A DNA stretch of 6,167 bases from Chlorobiota bacterium (GTDB lineage: Bacteria; Bacteroidota; Ignavibacteria; Ignavibacteriales; Ignavibacteriaceae): positions 1-6,167 of the forward strand of contig RHKR01000155.1 in assembly GCA_008363265.1 (NCBI GenBank). Reading direction: 5' to 3'. The first letter of the stretch is position 1. Every line of letters starts with the position of its first letter. The notes under the pieces are model-generated. The model had not been told where the DNA came from, made no database searches, and saw only the letters and a list, made by a program, of their open reading frames with translations. A program made the position numbers and the translations under genes. Positions 1-6,167 of the stretch are shown piece after piece.

Positions 1-126
1 CTTGGATATGAGGCCGTGAGGATGGTCGCGATCGATGAGGATTGGTCGGCTGCCCGCTTCAGAAAAGCTTCAAAAATTAAGAATATGAAGCGGGCAGACC
101 ATTTAAGGATGAGCAAAGATCAGTAG
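1..126 (+). CDS. 3' end of an unidentified protein-coding gene (partial)
   Basis: Frame 1 is open from the window edge to a TAG at 124-126, giving 41 residues that begin LGYEAVRMVAIDEDW and end in a basic tail (KNMKRADHLRMSKDQ). The other two plus-strand frames are closed within the first 20 nt. The stop codon lies 7 nt inside the 3' end of the convergent carboxypeptidase gene, a common tail-to-tail arrangement that mildly supports a real gene end. I do not recognise the family, and no motif is visible. An open run of this length could also arise by chance, so this is a moderate-confidence call. The segment contains an 11-bp inverted repeat, listed separately. Confidence 0.5.
   Translation, partial: LGYEAVRMVAIDEDWSAARFRKASKIKNMKRADHLRMSKDQ
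50..97. repeat. 11-bp perfect inverted repeat (possible stem-loop) near convergent gene ends
   Basis: CTGCCCGCTTC at 50-60 is exactly complementary to GAAGCGGGCAG at 87-97, with 26 nt between the arms. It lies inside the partial reading frame and just downstream of the carboxypeptidase stop, so a transcript from either side could fold here. No T-run follows either arm, so it does not meet the usual picture of a rho-independent terminator. It may be an mRNA 3'-end structure, or chance. Confidence 0.4.
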
Positions 127-1610
127 AGCAGGCGCAGAACGGGATATTTTTCACCCTTTTTTACGAGATCCTCAAATTTCTTGTAAGTCGCAAGGCCGAT
201 AGTACTTTTTGGTTCAAGTGCCTGAACGATCACATTTCCCGCGAGCTGTTTTGTCGGAATAAAGAGGTACGCACCTTTCAAATTGCCGGAGCTCATTTCT
301 GAGACGGTGTATGACGGATTGATCACAATATCTCCCTCGAAATCAATAGAATCGATGGCGGTGATGGTATACTCTTCAATCTTATGAGTAGGGGACGGGT
401 TATATTTAGTGGTTATCATACCATGACGTTCTGTCCACTCGATTAGATCTTTTCTTTCAACCGGAACCAGATAGCCTACAGGTTTCTTAACATCGAATAT
501 TGATGCAACCACAGGTCTGTAGTTTTTAACCGTGATCACGGTATCCTTGCCCGATTTAAGACTTAACACTGGCATGTCAAGAACCCGGCCATCAGAACGG
601 TGTTCCATCTGGATCGCGACCTTTTCAGGATACCCATTTCTTATATTTTCTCTCTCCGCTTCGACCATTGGTTTGATCTTCTGGGCATTATCGCTCATCC
701 ACGTCAGGTATGCCTGCATACCGGTCATCTGGCTTTTAGCCCTTCGTTCAATATTGCTGATCGAGTCTTTACCGTTCATTCCCTCCTGAATGAAAGAAAG
801 TGTGCCAAGCGACCCAATACTTTGCCTCCCGTCATTTATGTCATAAGTGCTGTGCCTGATGTACTCAGCTTCAGGTGGTCCACCCGGTGTATACTCCGAA
901 TATGTATACCCCGCTATCTGAATGAACTCTTTCAGGAAAGGGAGATACTTGCTGTCTGAAATATCCCTGAAGCTCTGCGGGGTGTTGATATTCGTGAGTC
1001 TTCCTGCCGTGACATCTGAATTTTTCCTGAATCCGATATCCATCCAGTCACTGGAAAATGGTGAATATTCATGTACATCCATCGAAACATGGAAGAGATT
1101 TTCGTTAAAATATTTGTGCAGACCGATCGTTTCCGGTTGGTCCATGACCAAATGACTCCGGTTCAGGTCGGCACCATTTCCGTTTCTTCTTCTGTCAACC
1201 TCATTCCCGTCGGGATTCATCATCGGGATGATGGCTATATCGAGGTAATCGAGCAACCAGCCGTGTTCACCTGAAGCCAGTTTCGACACCAGCATGAGCG
1301 CACCCTCTTTTCCCGATGGTTCATTACCGTGCTGTTGCGCGAATAGTAAAACCATAAGTTTTGAAGTATCCTGACCGAAGACGGAAGATGAAAATTCCAG
1401 AACGGGTATTTCCCGGCCCTGTACAGTATTTGCGATAGTCTTCACTTCAAACTTTGCGTGACCCTCCTCCAATTCTCTTATGAAATCCATCATCTCCTGA
1501 TGGGTGGTCAGTTTTGTGAACCCTGATTTTTCCAAAGGGGTAAGCACCCTCTGTGCATTCATTCCCGTTGTGAACACTACAAATACCATTAAAAGAACTA
1601 TCCGTCGCAT
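120..1610 (-). CDS. Secreted M14-family zinc carboxypeptidase
   Basis: This is a 496-residue peptidase predicted to remove C-terminal residues from peptides outside the cytoplasm. Residues 1-20 form a Sec signal peptide: MRR, a hydrophobic core, then a likely cut after MNAQ. The M14 active site is readable throughout. HGNE at 94-97 supplies zinc ligands H94 and E97. NPDG at 132-135 and DLNR at 148-151 match the conserved substrate-carboxylate-binding region. H180 in MDVHEYSP is the third zinc ligand, and E276 in SFIQEG fits the catalytic glutamate. Residues from about 330 to 496 lie beyond the catalytic domain and look beta-rich. No cysteine-rich pro-region or lipobox is seen. The start ATG (1608-1610) has AGGA 4 nt upstream on the minus strand. 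The gene is transcribed divergently from lexA and nothing links it to DNA repair, so it is probably an unrelated neighbour. Substrate preference cannot be read from the sequence. Confidence 0.9.
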   Translation of the reverse strand: MRRIVLLMVFVVFTTGMNAQRVLTPLEKSGFTKLTTHQEMMDFIRELEEGHAKFEVKTIANTVQGREIPVLEFSSSVFGQDTSKLMVLLFAQQHGNEPSGKEGALMLVSKLASGEHGWLLDYLDIAIIPMMNPDGNEVDRRRNGNGADLNRSHLVMDQPETIGLHKYFNENLFHVSMDVHEYSPFSSDWMDIGFRKNSDVTAGRLTNINTPQSFRDISDSKYLPFLKEFIQIAGYTYSEYTPGGPPEAEYIRHSTYDINDGRQSIGSLGTLSFIQEGMNGKDSISNIERRAKSQMTGMQAYLTWMSDNAQKIKPMVEAERENIRNGYPEKVAIQMEHRSDGRVLDMPVLSLKSGKDTVITVKNYRPVVASIFDVKKPVGYLVPVERKDLIEWTERHGMITTKYNPSPTHKIEEYTITAIDSIDFEGDIVINPSYTVSEMSSGNLKGAYLFIPTKQLAGNVIVQALEPKSTIGLATYKKFEDLVKKGEKYPVLRLLY

Positions 1611-1694
1611 TGTATCCTAAAAAATGTTAATTGACACTTAAATTTAATACATATTCCAATGAATCACCTGTGAAAAACTCAATTCTAAAATCCA

Positions 1695-1726
1695 CTAACC
1701 ACTCACCTCTAACCACTCACCACTAA
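1695..1726. repeat. Short tandem direct repeat, 14-bp period, in the divergent intergenic region
   Basis: CTAACCACTCACC occurs exactly at 1695-1707 and again at 1709-1721, giving a 14-bp period, and ACTAA at 1722-1726 begins a partial third unit. It lies just upstream of the lexA -35 box, between the two divergent genes. It could be a fragment of a dispersed intergenic repeat, a binding site for an activator, or simple-sequence noise. It contains no visible palindrome. Confidence 0.6.
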
Positions 1727-1733
1727 TTTTCAC

Positions 1734-1762
1734 TTGACATTGATCGGAAGAAACCCTATATT
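1734..1762 (+). promoter_or_regulatory. Sigma70-type promoter of the lexA operon
   Basis: A perfect -35 hexamer TTGACA (1734-1739) is separated by exactly 17 nt from TATATT (1757-1762), one mismatch from the -10 consensus TATAAT. The expected transcription start is near 1769, leaving a leader of about 43 nt before the lexA ATG. This is the only strong promoter seen ahead of the four-gene run. A promoter this strong, paired with an overlapping operator, suits a repressed, damage-inducible operon. Confidence 0.75.
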
Positions 1763-1764
1763 TA

Positions 1765-1782
1765 ACCATACAAATGTATGGT
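1765..1782. promoter_or_regulatory. Candidate LexA operator (18-bp palindrome at +1)
   Basis: ACCATACA-AA-TGTATGGT is a perfect 8-bp inverted repeat with a 2-nt centre, placed 3 nt after the -10 box and over the predicted transcription start. LexA normally represses its own gene from a dyad near its promoter, so position and symmetry argue for a LexA box. The motif matches neither the Escherichia type (CTGT-N8-ACAG) nor the Bacillus type (GAAC-N4-GTTC), but LexA boxes vary widely between phyla. No second copy was noticed in the window. An RNA hairpin in the leader is a less likely alternative. Confidence 0.65.
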
Positions 1783-1811
1783 ATTTTGAACGCGCAATAA
1801 TTGGAACAAAC

Positions 1812-2444
1812 ATGACAAGAAACCTGACAGAGATCCAGCAGAAGATACTTCAGTTCATCATCGATTTCCGGGATGAGAAGGGGAGACCCCCATCCCTCTC
1901 CGAGATAGCGGATAAATTCGGTTACAAAAACCGCTCCACGGTCCGTGAGCACCTGCAGGCGCTTGAGAAGAAGGGTCTGATAAAGAGGGACGAAAAGGTG
2001 GCGAGAGGGATCGAACTTCTGCTTGAAGAGAACATGTTCATTACCCGTCCGGTGATAGGTGAGGCAGCCGCGGGAAGCCCCGTGACTATCTATCCCGGAG
2101 CGATCGACACGGTTGACCTGCCGAACATGATCAAGATCCCCAAGGAGTCATTCCTGCTTAAAGTTAAAGGGGAAAGTCTTAAGGATGCCTACATCTTCAA
2201 CGGTGACGTGATAATCGTAAATCCAAACGCGGAGCCGGGCAACGGAAAAATAATTGCTGCTGTGCTTGACGACGGTGCCCTTGTGAAGCGATACTTCAAA
2301 AAAGGGAAGAAGATCGAGCTTGTTTCAGAGAATCCCGAATTCGCGCCGATAACCGTGGATGAATCATACCCCCACTTCCATATTGTTGGCGTGGTGGTGG
2401 GAATCTACAGAAGCATGGATGCCAAAACGGGCAGGTATTCGTAG
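1812..2444 (+). CDS. lexA: LexA repressor, autocleaving SOS regulator
   Basis: This 210-residue cytoplasmic repressor binds SOS operators as a dimer and cleaves itself when RecA filaments form on damaged DNA. Residues 1-70 are the winged helix-turn-helix domain (LTEIQQKILQFI, PPSLSEIA, then the recognition segment NRSTVREHLQAL and ARGIELL). The S24 peptidase domain follows: the cleavage site is A87-G88 in GEAAAGSP, the nucleophile is S122 in KGESLKDA, and the general base is K159 in ALVKRY. All autocleavage residues are present, although leucine follows S122 where methionine is usual. The length is close to that of E. coli LexA (202 residues). I chose the ATG at 1812 because the protein then begins at the expected MTxNLTEIQQ. 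An in-frame TTG at 1734 would lie inside the promoter. Only a weak GGAA precedes the start. It heads the operon and probably represses it through the palindrome at 1765-1782. Confidence 0.95.
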   Translation: MTRNLTEIQQKILQFIIDFRDEKGRPPSLSEIADKFGYKNRSTVREHLQALEKKGLIKRDEKVARGIELLLEENMFITRPVIGEAAAGSPVTIYPGAIDTVDLPNMIKIPKESFLLKVKGESLKDAYIFNGDVIIVNPNAEPGNGKIIAAVLDDGALVKRYFKKGKKIELVSENPEFAPITVDESYPHFHIVGVVVGIYRSMDAKTGRYS

Positions 2445-2452
2445 GAGTTGAA

Positions 2453-3361
2453 ATGACAAAGTTTATGATCGGCACCGCCGGCTGGTGGTATAAAGACTGG
2501 TCGCCAATGTTCTACCCGAAGAAGCAGGGTGAGGGGTTCGACAGGCTCACTTACTACTCCCGTTACTTCAATTTTGTTGAAATAAATTCGACATATTACC
2601 AATACCCCCATCCGGGGGTGGCATTGGAGTGGCTGAAGAAGGTGGAGGAGAGGGATGATTTTCACTTCACCGTGAAGCTGCACCAGGATTTTACGCACAA
2701 ACGGGAATTCGTGAAGCAGAACATCGATTCGGTCAGAAGTCTTCTTGATGTGCTGGTAAGGGGGGAAAGATTTGGCGGTTTGCTGATCCAGTTCCCGTAT
2801 TCATTTCCGTTCAACGAAGTCTCGGCGAATTACCTCGTGAACCTGAATGACCATTTTTGCGGCTACCGGAAAATTCTGGAAGTGCGGCACAGATCGTGGG
2901 ATTCACCTGAGGCTTTGGATTTCTGCCGGGAGTGGGGATTGGTACCCGCAGGGATCGATCAGCCCCGGATCGGTGAGGCGATACCTTTCAGGTTCAATAT
3001 CGTTAACGGTCGCGCGTACCTCCGGTTGCACGGGAGGAATGAGAAGGGATGGCTTGATTCGATCTCAAACTTCGGCAAGGAGCAGAGCTATGAACAGCAG
3101 AATGAGAGGTACAGGTACCTCTATTCACCGGGTGAAATTGCCGAACTGGCACAAATGATCAAAAAGTCGCTGGAGTACCTTAAAGAGGTGTTCGTTATCT
3201 TCAATAATCATCCCGTGGGGAATGCCCCCGCGAACGCGTTTGAGTTGATCCATTATCTCGAAGAAAACTCCCGTATCGATATCCCGCCACAGATGGGGAA
3301 TTATTTCCCTGTTCTTAAAACGATCAGCCGGAATCCCGAACCTGAACTTTGGGATAATTAA
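2453..3361 (+). CDS. DUF72 (YecE-like) TIM-barrel protein
   Basis: This 302-residue soluble protein belongs to the DUF72/YecE family, whose biochemical role is unestablished. Family hallmarks are clear: the N-terminal GTAGWWYKDW (7-16) and FYP (20-22), VEINSTYY (42-49), FTVKLHQDFTH (72-82), the core segment LLIQFPYSF (110-118), EVRHRSW (143-149), YLRLHGR (189-195) and IFNNHPVGNAPANA (249-262). Length is somewhat above E. coli YecE (about 270 residues). No signal peptide or membrane helix is seen. The start lies 8 nt after the lexA stop. Its GGAG Shine-Dalgarno site (2444-2447) begins in the last base of that stop, suggesting translational coupling. It sits where imuA-type genes sit in other lexA-linked mutagenesis cassettes, so a role in damage tolerance is an inference from position only. 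It has no similarity that I can see to RecA-like ImuA/SulA proteins. Confidence 0.9.
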   Translation: MTKFMIGTAGWWYKDWSPMFYPKKQGEGFDRLTYYSRYFNFVEINSTYYQYPHPGVALEWLKKVEERDDFHFTVKLHQDFTHKREFVKQNIDSVRSLLDVLVRGERFGGLLIQFPYSFPFNEVSANYLVNLNDHFCGYRKILEVRHRSWDSPEALDFCREWGLVPAGIDQPRIGEAIPFRFNIVNGRAYLRLHGRNEKGWLDSISNFGKEQSYEQQNERYRYLYSPGEIAELAQMIKKSLEYLKEVFVIFNNHPVGNAPANAFELIHYLEENSRIDIPPQMGNYFPVLKTISRNPEPELWDN

Positions 3362-3378
3362 GTAGACAGAGTTCTGCC

Positions 3379-4530
3379 ATGGCAGTAATATTTCACCTTG
3401 ATCTTGATACCTTTTTTGTTTCCGTGGAGAGGATAATTGATCCTTCTCTGAACGGCAAGCCGGTGATCGTTGGCGGGCAGCCGGGAGGACGGGGAGTGGT
3501 CGCGGCCTGTTCATACGAGACGCGGGTGTATGGTGTCCGTTCCGGGATGCCGTCGGGGCGGGCGTATAAACTTTGTCCGCAGGCGATATTTGTGAGGGGA
3601 AGCCACGGTGAGTACAGCAGATACTCGAACATGGTGAAGGAGATTCTCGAGAAATACCCGCCTGCACTTCAGCAGGCATCAGTGGATGAATTTTACATGG
3701 ATTTCACCGGAACCGAGCTGATCTACGGCAATTACATGCTGCTCGCGGAAAGGATACTTGATGAGATCTGGGAGAAGCTGAAGCTGCCCGGCTCGATCGG
3801 GATAGGAAGCAACAAGACTGTTGCCAAGATCTGCTCCGACTTTAATAAACCGCGGGGAATAACATATGTGCCGAAAGGGTGTGAGAAGGAGTTTCTCGCT
3901 CCACTTCCCGCGGAAGTGATGCCGGGTGTGGGAAAGGTTTTCATTAAAGAGCTTCACGCGCGGGGGATCTACACGATCGGCGATATCCAGAGAATGCCGG
4001 CCGAGTATTTCGCGTCGGTTTTCGGCAAAGGGGGGCTCGACATCTGGGAAAAGTGCAATGGTAAAGGGACCGAGTACCTCTCCGAACACTGGGAACGCAA
4101 AAGCATTTCGAGTGAGCAGACCTTCAGATCCGACATTTCATCTCCCGCGGAGATCGAAGCGATCATGTTCCGGCTTGTGGCCAAGATATGCCAGCAACTC
4201 CGTGACGAAAAAAGCATGGCCACCAATATCCACATAAAGCTTAGATACACCGATTTTTCAACCATCACTCGCGCGCGGCAGGTTACCCCCACGATGGACG
4301 ACCGCTTTGTATATGATACTGCCGTTGAGCTCTTCCGAAAAGCCTATACCCGCCGGGTGGGCGTAAGGCTCATCGGTGTCGGGATGAGCAGTCTGGTCGA
4401 GTACCACGAGGAGCAGTCGCTCTTCGAAACCAATGAAAACAAACGGGAAAAGATGATGTCAGCCATCAACAGTATCAGAAACAAATACGGGTTTGAGGCG
4501 ATAGATTTTGGGAAGTGTGAAGCCGGGTAA
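3379..4530 (+). CDS. dinB: Y-family translesion DNA polymerase (DinB / Pol IV)
   Basis: This 383-residue low-fidelity polymerase extends primers past damaged template bases. Metal-binding residues are intact: D8 in FHLDLDTFF and D103-E104 in SVDEFYMD. The incoming-nucleotide contacts Y46 and R49 (CSYETR) are kept, and F13 fits the steric-gate position that excludes ribonucleotides. The palm continues through GIGSNKTVAKICSDFNKP (141-158), the thumb contains a helix-hairpin-helix (MPGVGKVFIKELHARGI, 181-197), and the little finger begins at about 240. EQSLF (345-349) near the C-terminus resembles a sliding-clamp-binding motif. The intact catalytic set separates it from ImuB, which has lost these residues. 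The start ATG lies 17 nt after the DUF72 stop with no strong Shine-Dalgarno site, so expression probably relies on the operon transcript. Length is slightly above E. coli Pol IV (351 residues). Confidence 0.95.
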   Translation: MAVIFHLDLDTFFVSVERIIDPSLNGKPVIVGGQPGGRGVVAACSYETRVYGVRSGMPSGRAYKLCPQAIFVRGSHGEYSRYSNMVKEILEKYPPALQQASVDEFYMDFTGTELIYGNYMLLAERILDEIWEKLKLPGSIGIGSNKTVAKICSDFNKPRGITYVPKGCEKEFLAPLPAEVMPGVGKVFIKELHARGIYTIGDIQRMPAEYFASVFGKGGLDIWEKCNGKGTEYLSEHWERKSISSEQTFRSDISSPAEIEAIMFRLVAKICQQLRDEKSMATNIHIKLRYTDFSTITRARQVTPTMDDRFVYDTAVELFRKAYTRRVGVRLIGVGMSSLVEYHEEQSLFETNENKREKMMSAINSIRNKYGFEAIDFGKCEAG

Positions 4531-4536
4531 GTTAAA

Positions 4537-6129
4537 ATGTTGCATGTCCACAGTAATTATTCCCTGCTGCAGGGAGCGGTATCGATTGACGACCTGATCG
4601 GCCGGGCGAAGAGCTATGGCTTGAGGGCTCTGGCACTCACGGACCGGAACGGGATGTACGGGCTGATACAGTTCTACAAAAAAGCGACAGAGGCGGGGAT
4701 CAAACCGTTATTGGGGGCATACATCGACGATCCCGGCGATGAGCGGGAGTACATCCTCCTCCTGGCAGCGACGCGGGATGGATACTCAAACCTCTGCAGG
4801 GCGATAACCGCCAGGAAGCTGAAGGATAATTTCACGCTCGAAAACCTCCTTAAGGGGGAATTGAGGGGGCTGTTTGTTATCACCCCTTCCATAAGACTTC
4901 TGAAAGCGGCGGGGAACAGGCCGAATGTCTTTGGTGAATTGCCCGTCACTTCCGCCACTAAGAAAATATCAAGGGAGGTTTACGAGTTCTGCACCGCCAA
5001 TGGCTACAGGTACGTCCCCACTTCTCCCGTCTATTTTCTCGACAGGGAAGACCACATCCTGAACAGGACGGTTACGGCGATCAGACTGCGGAAAACCCTC
5101 GGCACCCTGAGGGATGATGAGGCGGAACCGGAGGCTTTTTATTTCAGGGAGTATGCTGAAGTGTTGCGTGAGTGGAAAAAGATACCGGGCGCGCTGCAGA
5201 ATCTGAACCACATAATCGACAGTTGCAATGTGGATCCCGAGATCGGGAAGACCAAGTTCCCCGTTTTTCCCACTCCCAACAATGAACCTTCTTTTTCATA
5301 CCTCTGGAAGCTCGCCTTCAAGGGGCTGGAAATGAGGTACCACACAATAACCGAAACGGCGATAAACCGTTTGAGATACGAGCTTGAGGTGATAAACGAG
5401 CTCGGTTTCCCCGACTATTTTCTCGTGGTCTGGGACATAGTCCGCGAGGCGAAACGGCGCGGCATGATGCTCCTTGGCAGGGGGTCGGCGGCAAACAGCC
5501 TGGTTTCATACTGCCTCGGTTTCACGGAAGTGGATCCGATAAAATACGACCTCTACTTCGAAAGATTCCTAAACCGGGGGAGGATGAGCCCACCCGATGT
5601 CGATCTCGATTTTTCGTGGCGGGAGAGGGACGAGATAGTGAAGTATGTGTTCGAGAAGTACGGCTACGACAAGGTGGCGATGATCTCCACCACGGTTACC
5701 TTCAGGGCAAGGTCTGCGTTCAGGGAGACGGCAAAGGTGTTCGGCGTGGCCGAGAGTGAGATATCGCAGTACAGCAAATTCATTCCCTGGACCGATGCCC
5801 GCAACCTGCCGAATATCTCCACGATGTTCCCGGAGGCGCGCTCATTGAGGTTTGAAGGGGAGCCGTGGAAGAGCATCATCTCGATCGCGGCGAGGCTGGC
5901 ATCATTTCCGCGTCACCTGAGCATTCATCCCGGCGGCATCGTGATCACCCCACGGCCTATAACCGACTATGTCGCGCTTGAATTCGCTAGCAACAAAGGA
6001 TTAGGAATTATCATAACCCAGCCCGACATGTACCCCGTTGAAGACCTCGGGCTGATAAAGATCGATCTTCTCTCGCAACGCTCCCTCGGCGTTTTGAGGG
6101 AGACCATGGGAAAGTTGGTGATTCTATGA
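4537..6129 (+). CDS. dnaE2: DnaE-type error-prone polymerase III alpha chain, short: ends after the palm
   Basis: This is a C-family DNA polymerase, probably of the damage-inducible DnaE2/ImuC type given its place behind lexA and dinB. The PHP domain begins at once (HVHSNYSLLQGA, 3-14; ALTDRNGMYG, 33-42). The polymerase core shows GRGSAANSLVSYCLG (314-328), PPDVDLDF (352-359) with catalytic D356 and D358, TVTFRARSAFR (386-396), HPGGIVI (464-470) and the third catalytic aspartate D510 in IKIDLLSQRSLG. Translation stops at residue 530, about 20 residues after D510. Related enzymes run to roughly 1000 residues or more, with fingers, clamp-binding, OB and C-terminal domains after this point. None of these is encoded here, and the two other plus frames near the end show no DnaE-like continuation. 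It may be a natural short form, the first half of a split gene, or a truncated gene. PHP ligand positions look altered (Q12, R37, Y62). The start lies 6 nt after the dinB stop. Confidence 0.85.
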   Translation: MLHVHSNYSLLQGAVSIDDLIGRAKSYGLRALALTDRNGMYGLIQFYKKATEAGIKPLLGAYIDDPGDEREYILLLAATRDGYSNLCRAITARKLKDNFTLENLLKGELRGLFVITPSIRLLKAAGNRPNVFGELPVTSATKKISREVYEFCTANGYRYVPTSPVYFLDREDHILNRTVTAIRLRKTLGTLRDDEAEPEAFYFREYAEVLREWKKIPGALQNLNHIIDSCNVDPEIGKTKFPVFPTPNNEPSFSYLWKLAFKGLEMRYHTITETAINRLRYELEVINELGFPDYFLVVWDIVREAKRRGMMLLGRGSAANSLVSYCLGFTEVDPIKYDLYFERFLNRGRMSPPDVDLDFSWRERDEIVKYVFEKYGYDKVAMISTTVTFRARSAFRETAKVFGVAESEISQYSKFIPWTDARNLPNISTMFPEARSLRFEGEPWKSIISIAARLASFPRHLSIHPGGIVITPRPITDYVALEFASNKGLGIIITQPDMYPVEDLGLIKIDLLSQRSLGVLRETMGKLVIL

Positions 6130-6167
6130 AACAACGATTCAGTTGACCTGTTTTTTTACCCTTTTTG
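6130..6167. other. Window-end tail after the dnaE-like stop, no gene assigned
   Basis: Only 38 nt remain. They include a T7 run at 6151-6157 and a T5 run at 6162-6166, but no hairpin arm precedes either, so no terminator is called. TTGACC at 6143-6148 resembles a -35 box, but its -10 partner would fall at or beyond the edge. An ATGA overlap at 6126-6129 would start only a six-residue frame. Confidence 0.4.

Noticed and set aside
50..97. Rho-independent terminator
   Set aside because: The loop is 26 nt long and no T-run follows either arm, so it is listed only as an inverted repeat.
1734..1811. Extended LexA start at TTG 1734, adding 26 residues
   Set aside because: The extension would be translated from the -35 box, -10 box and operator palindrome. 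LexA homologues begin near the ATG at 1812 with the first helix-turn-helix segment.
2453..3361. ImuA/SulA-like protein in the second operon position
   Set aside because: There is no Walker A motif or RecA-like fold signature. The motifs are clearly those of DUF72.
3125..3679. 184-codon open frame on the minus strand
   Set aside because: It lies antisense to the well-supported DUF72 and dinB genes, has no recognisable domain, and its composition is what a GC-rich shadow frame would give.
3679..4292. Minus-strand open frames across dinB
   Set aside because: They are shadows of dinB. The plus-strand protein shows continuous polymerase motifs over the whole stretch.
3379..4530. ImuB (inactive Y-family adapter)
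   Set aside because: D8, D103, E104, Y46 and R49 are all present, so this is a catalytically competent DinB type.
6126..6146. Next gene starting at the ATGA overlap with the dnaE-like stop
   Set aside because: The frame encodes only MKQRFS before a stop, so it is too short to support as a gene.
6107..6167. Simple frameshift restoring a full-length DnaE
   Set aside because: Both other plus frames were read by eye. One stops at 6119-6121 then reads FYETTIQLTCFF, and the other ends at 6144-6146. Neither resembles the DnaE fingers region, although 60 nt is too little to exclude it fully.

Overview
The window looks like chromosomal DNA from a Gram-negative bacterium, possibly of the Ignavibacteria/Chlorobi/Bacteroidota side of the tree. 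That placement is an inference from the exported M14 peptidase, the AGGA/GGAG-type ribosome sites, the gene set and the moderate GC content. No rRNA or marker gene is present to confirm it. No tRNA, rRNA, CRISPR array or complete mobile element is visible.

Layout. Positions 1-126 hold the last 41 codons of an unidentified rightward reading frame. It converges on, and overlaps by 7 nt, a leftward gene (120-1610) for a secreted M14-type zinc carboxypeptidase with a signal peptide and a complete active site. A 201-nt divergent intergenic region (1611-1811) follows. It holds a short tandem repeat, a near-consensus sigma70-type promoter (TTGACA-N17-TATATT) and an 18-bp palindrome over the predicted transcription start, which is a strong candidate LexA operator. 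From 1812 rightward, four genes sit 8, 17 and 6 nt apart in one apparent operon: lexA, a DUF72 (YecE-like) TIM-barrel protein, a Y-family DNA polymerase (DinB/Pol IV) and a DnaE-type polymerase III alpha chain.

How the genes work together. The layout parallels the SOS mutagenesis cassettes of other bacteria (lexA-imuA-imuB-dnaE2), with three differences. A DUF72 protein occupies the imuA position. The Y-family member keeps all its catalytic residues, unlike ImuB. The DnaE reading frame stops after about 530 residues, just beyond the third catalytic aspartate, so the fingers, clamp-binding and OB regions are missing from this frame. The simplest model is a self-repressed, DNA-damage-induced translesion synthesis operon in which LexA controls itself, DinB, the DnaE-like chain and DUF72. 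Whether the short DnaE is a real short protein, half of a split gene or a broken gene cannot be settled, because only 38 nt follow its stop codon.
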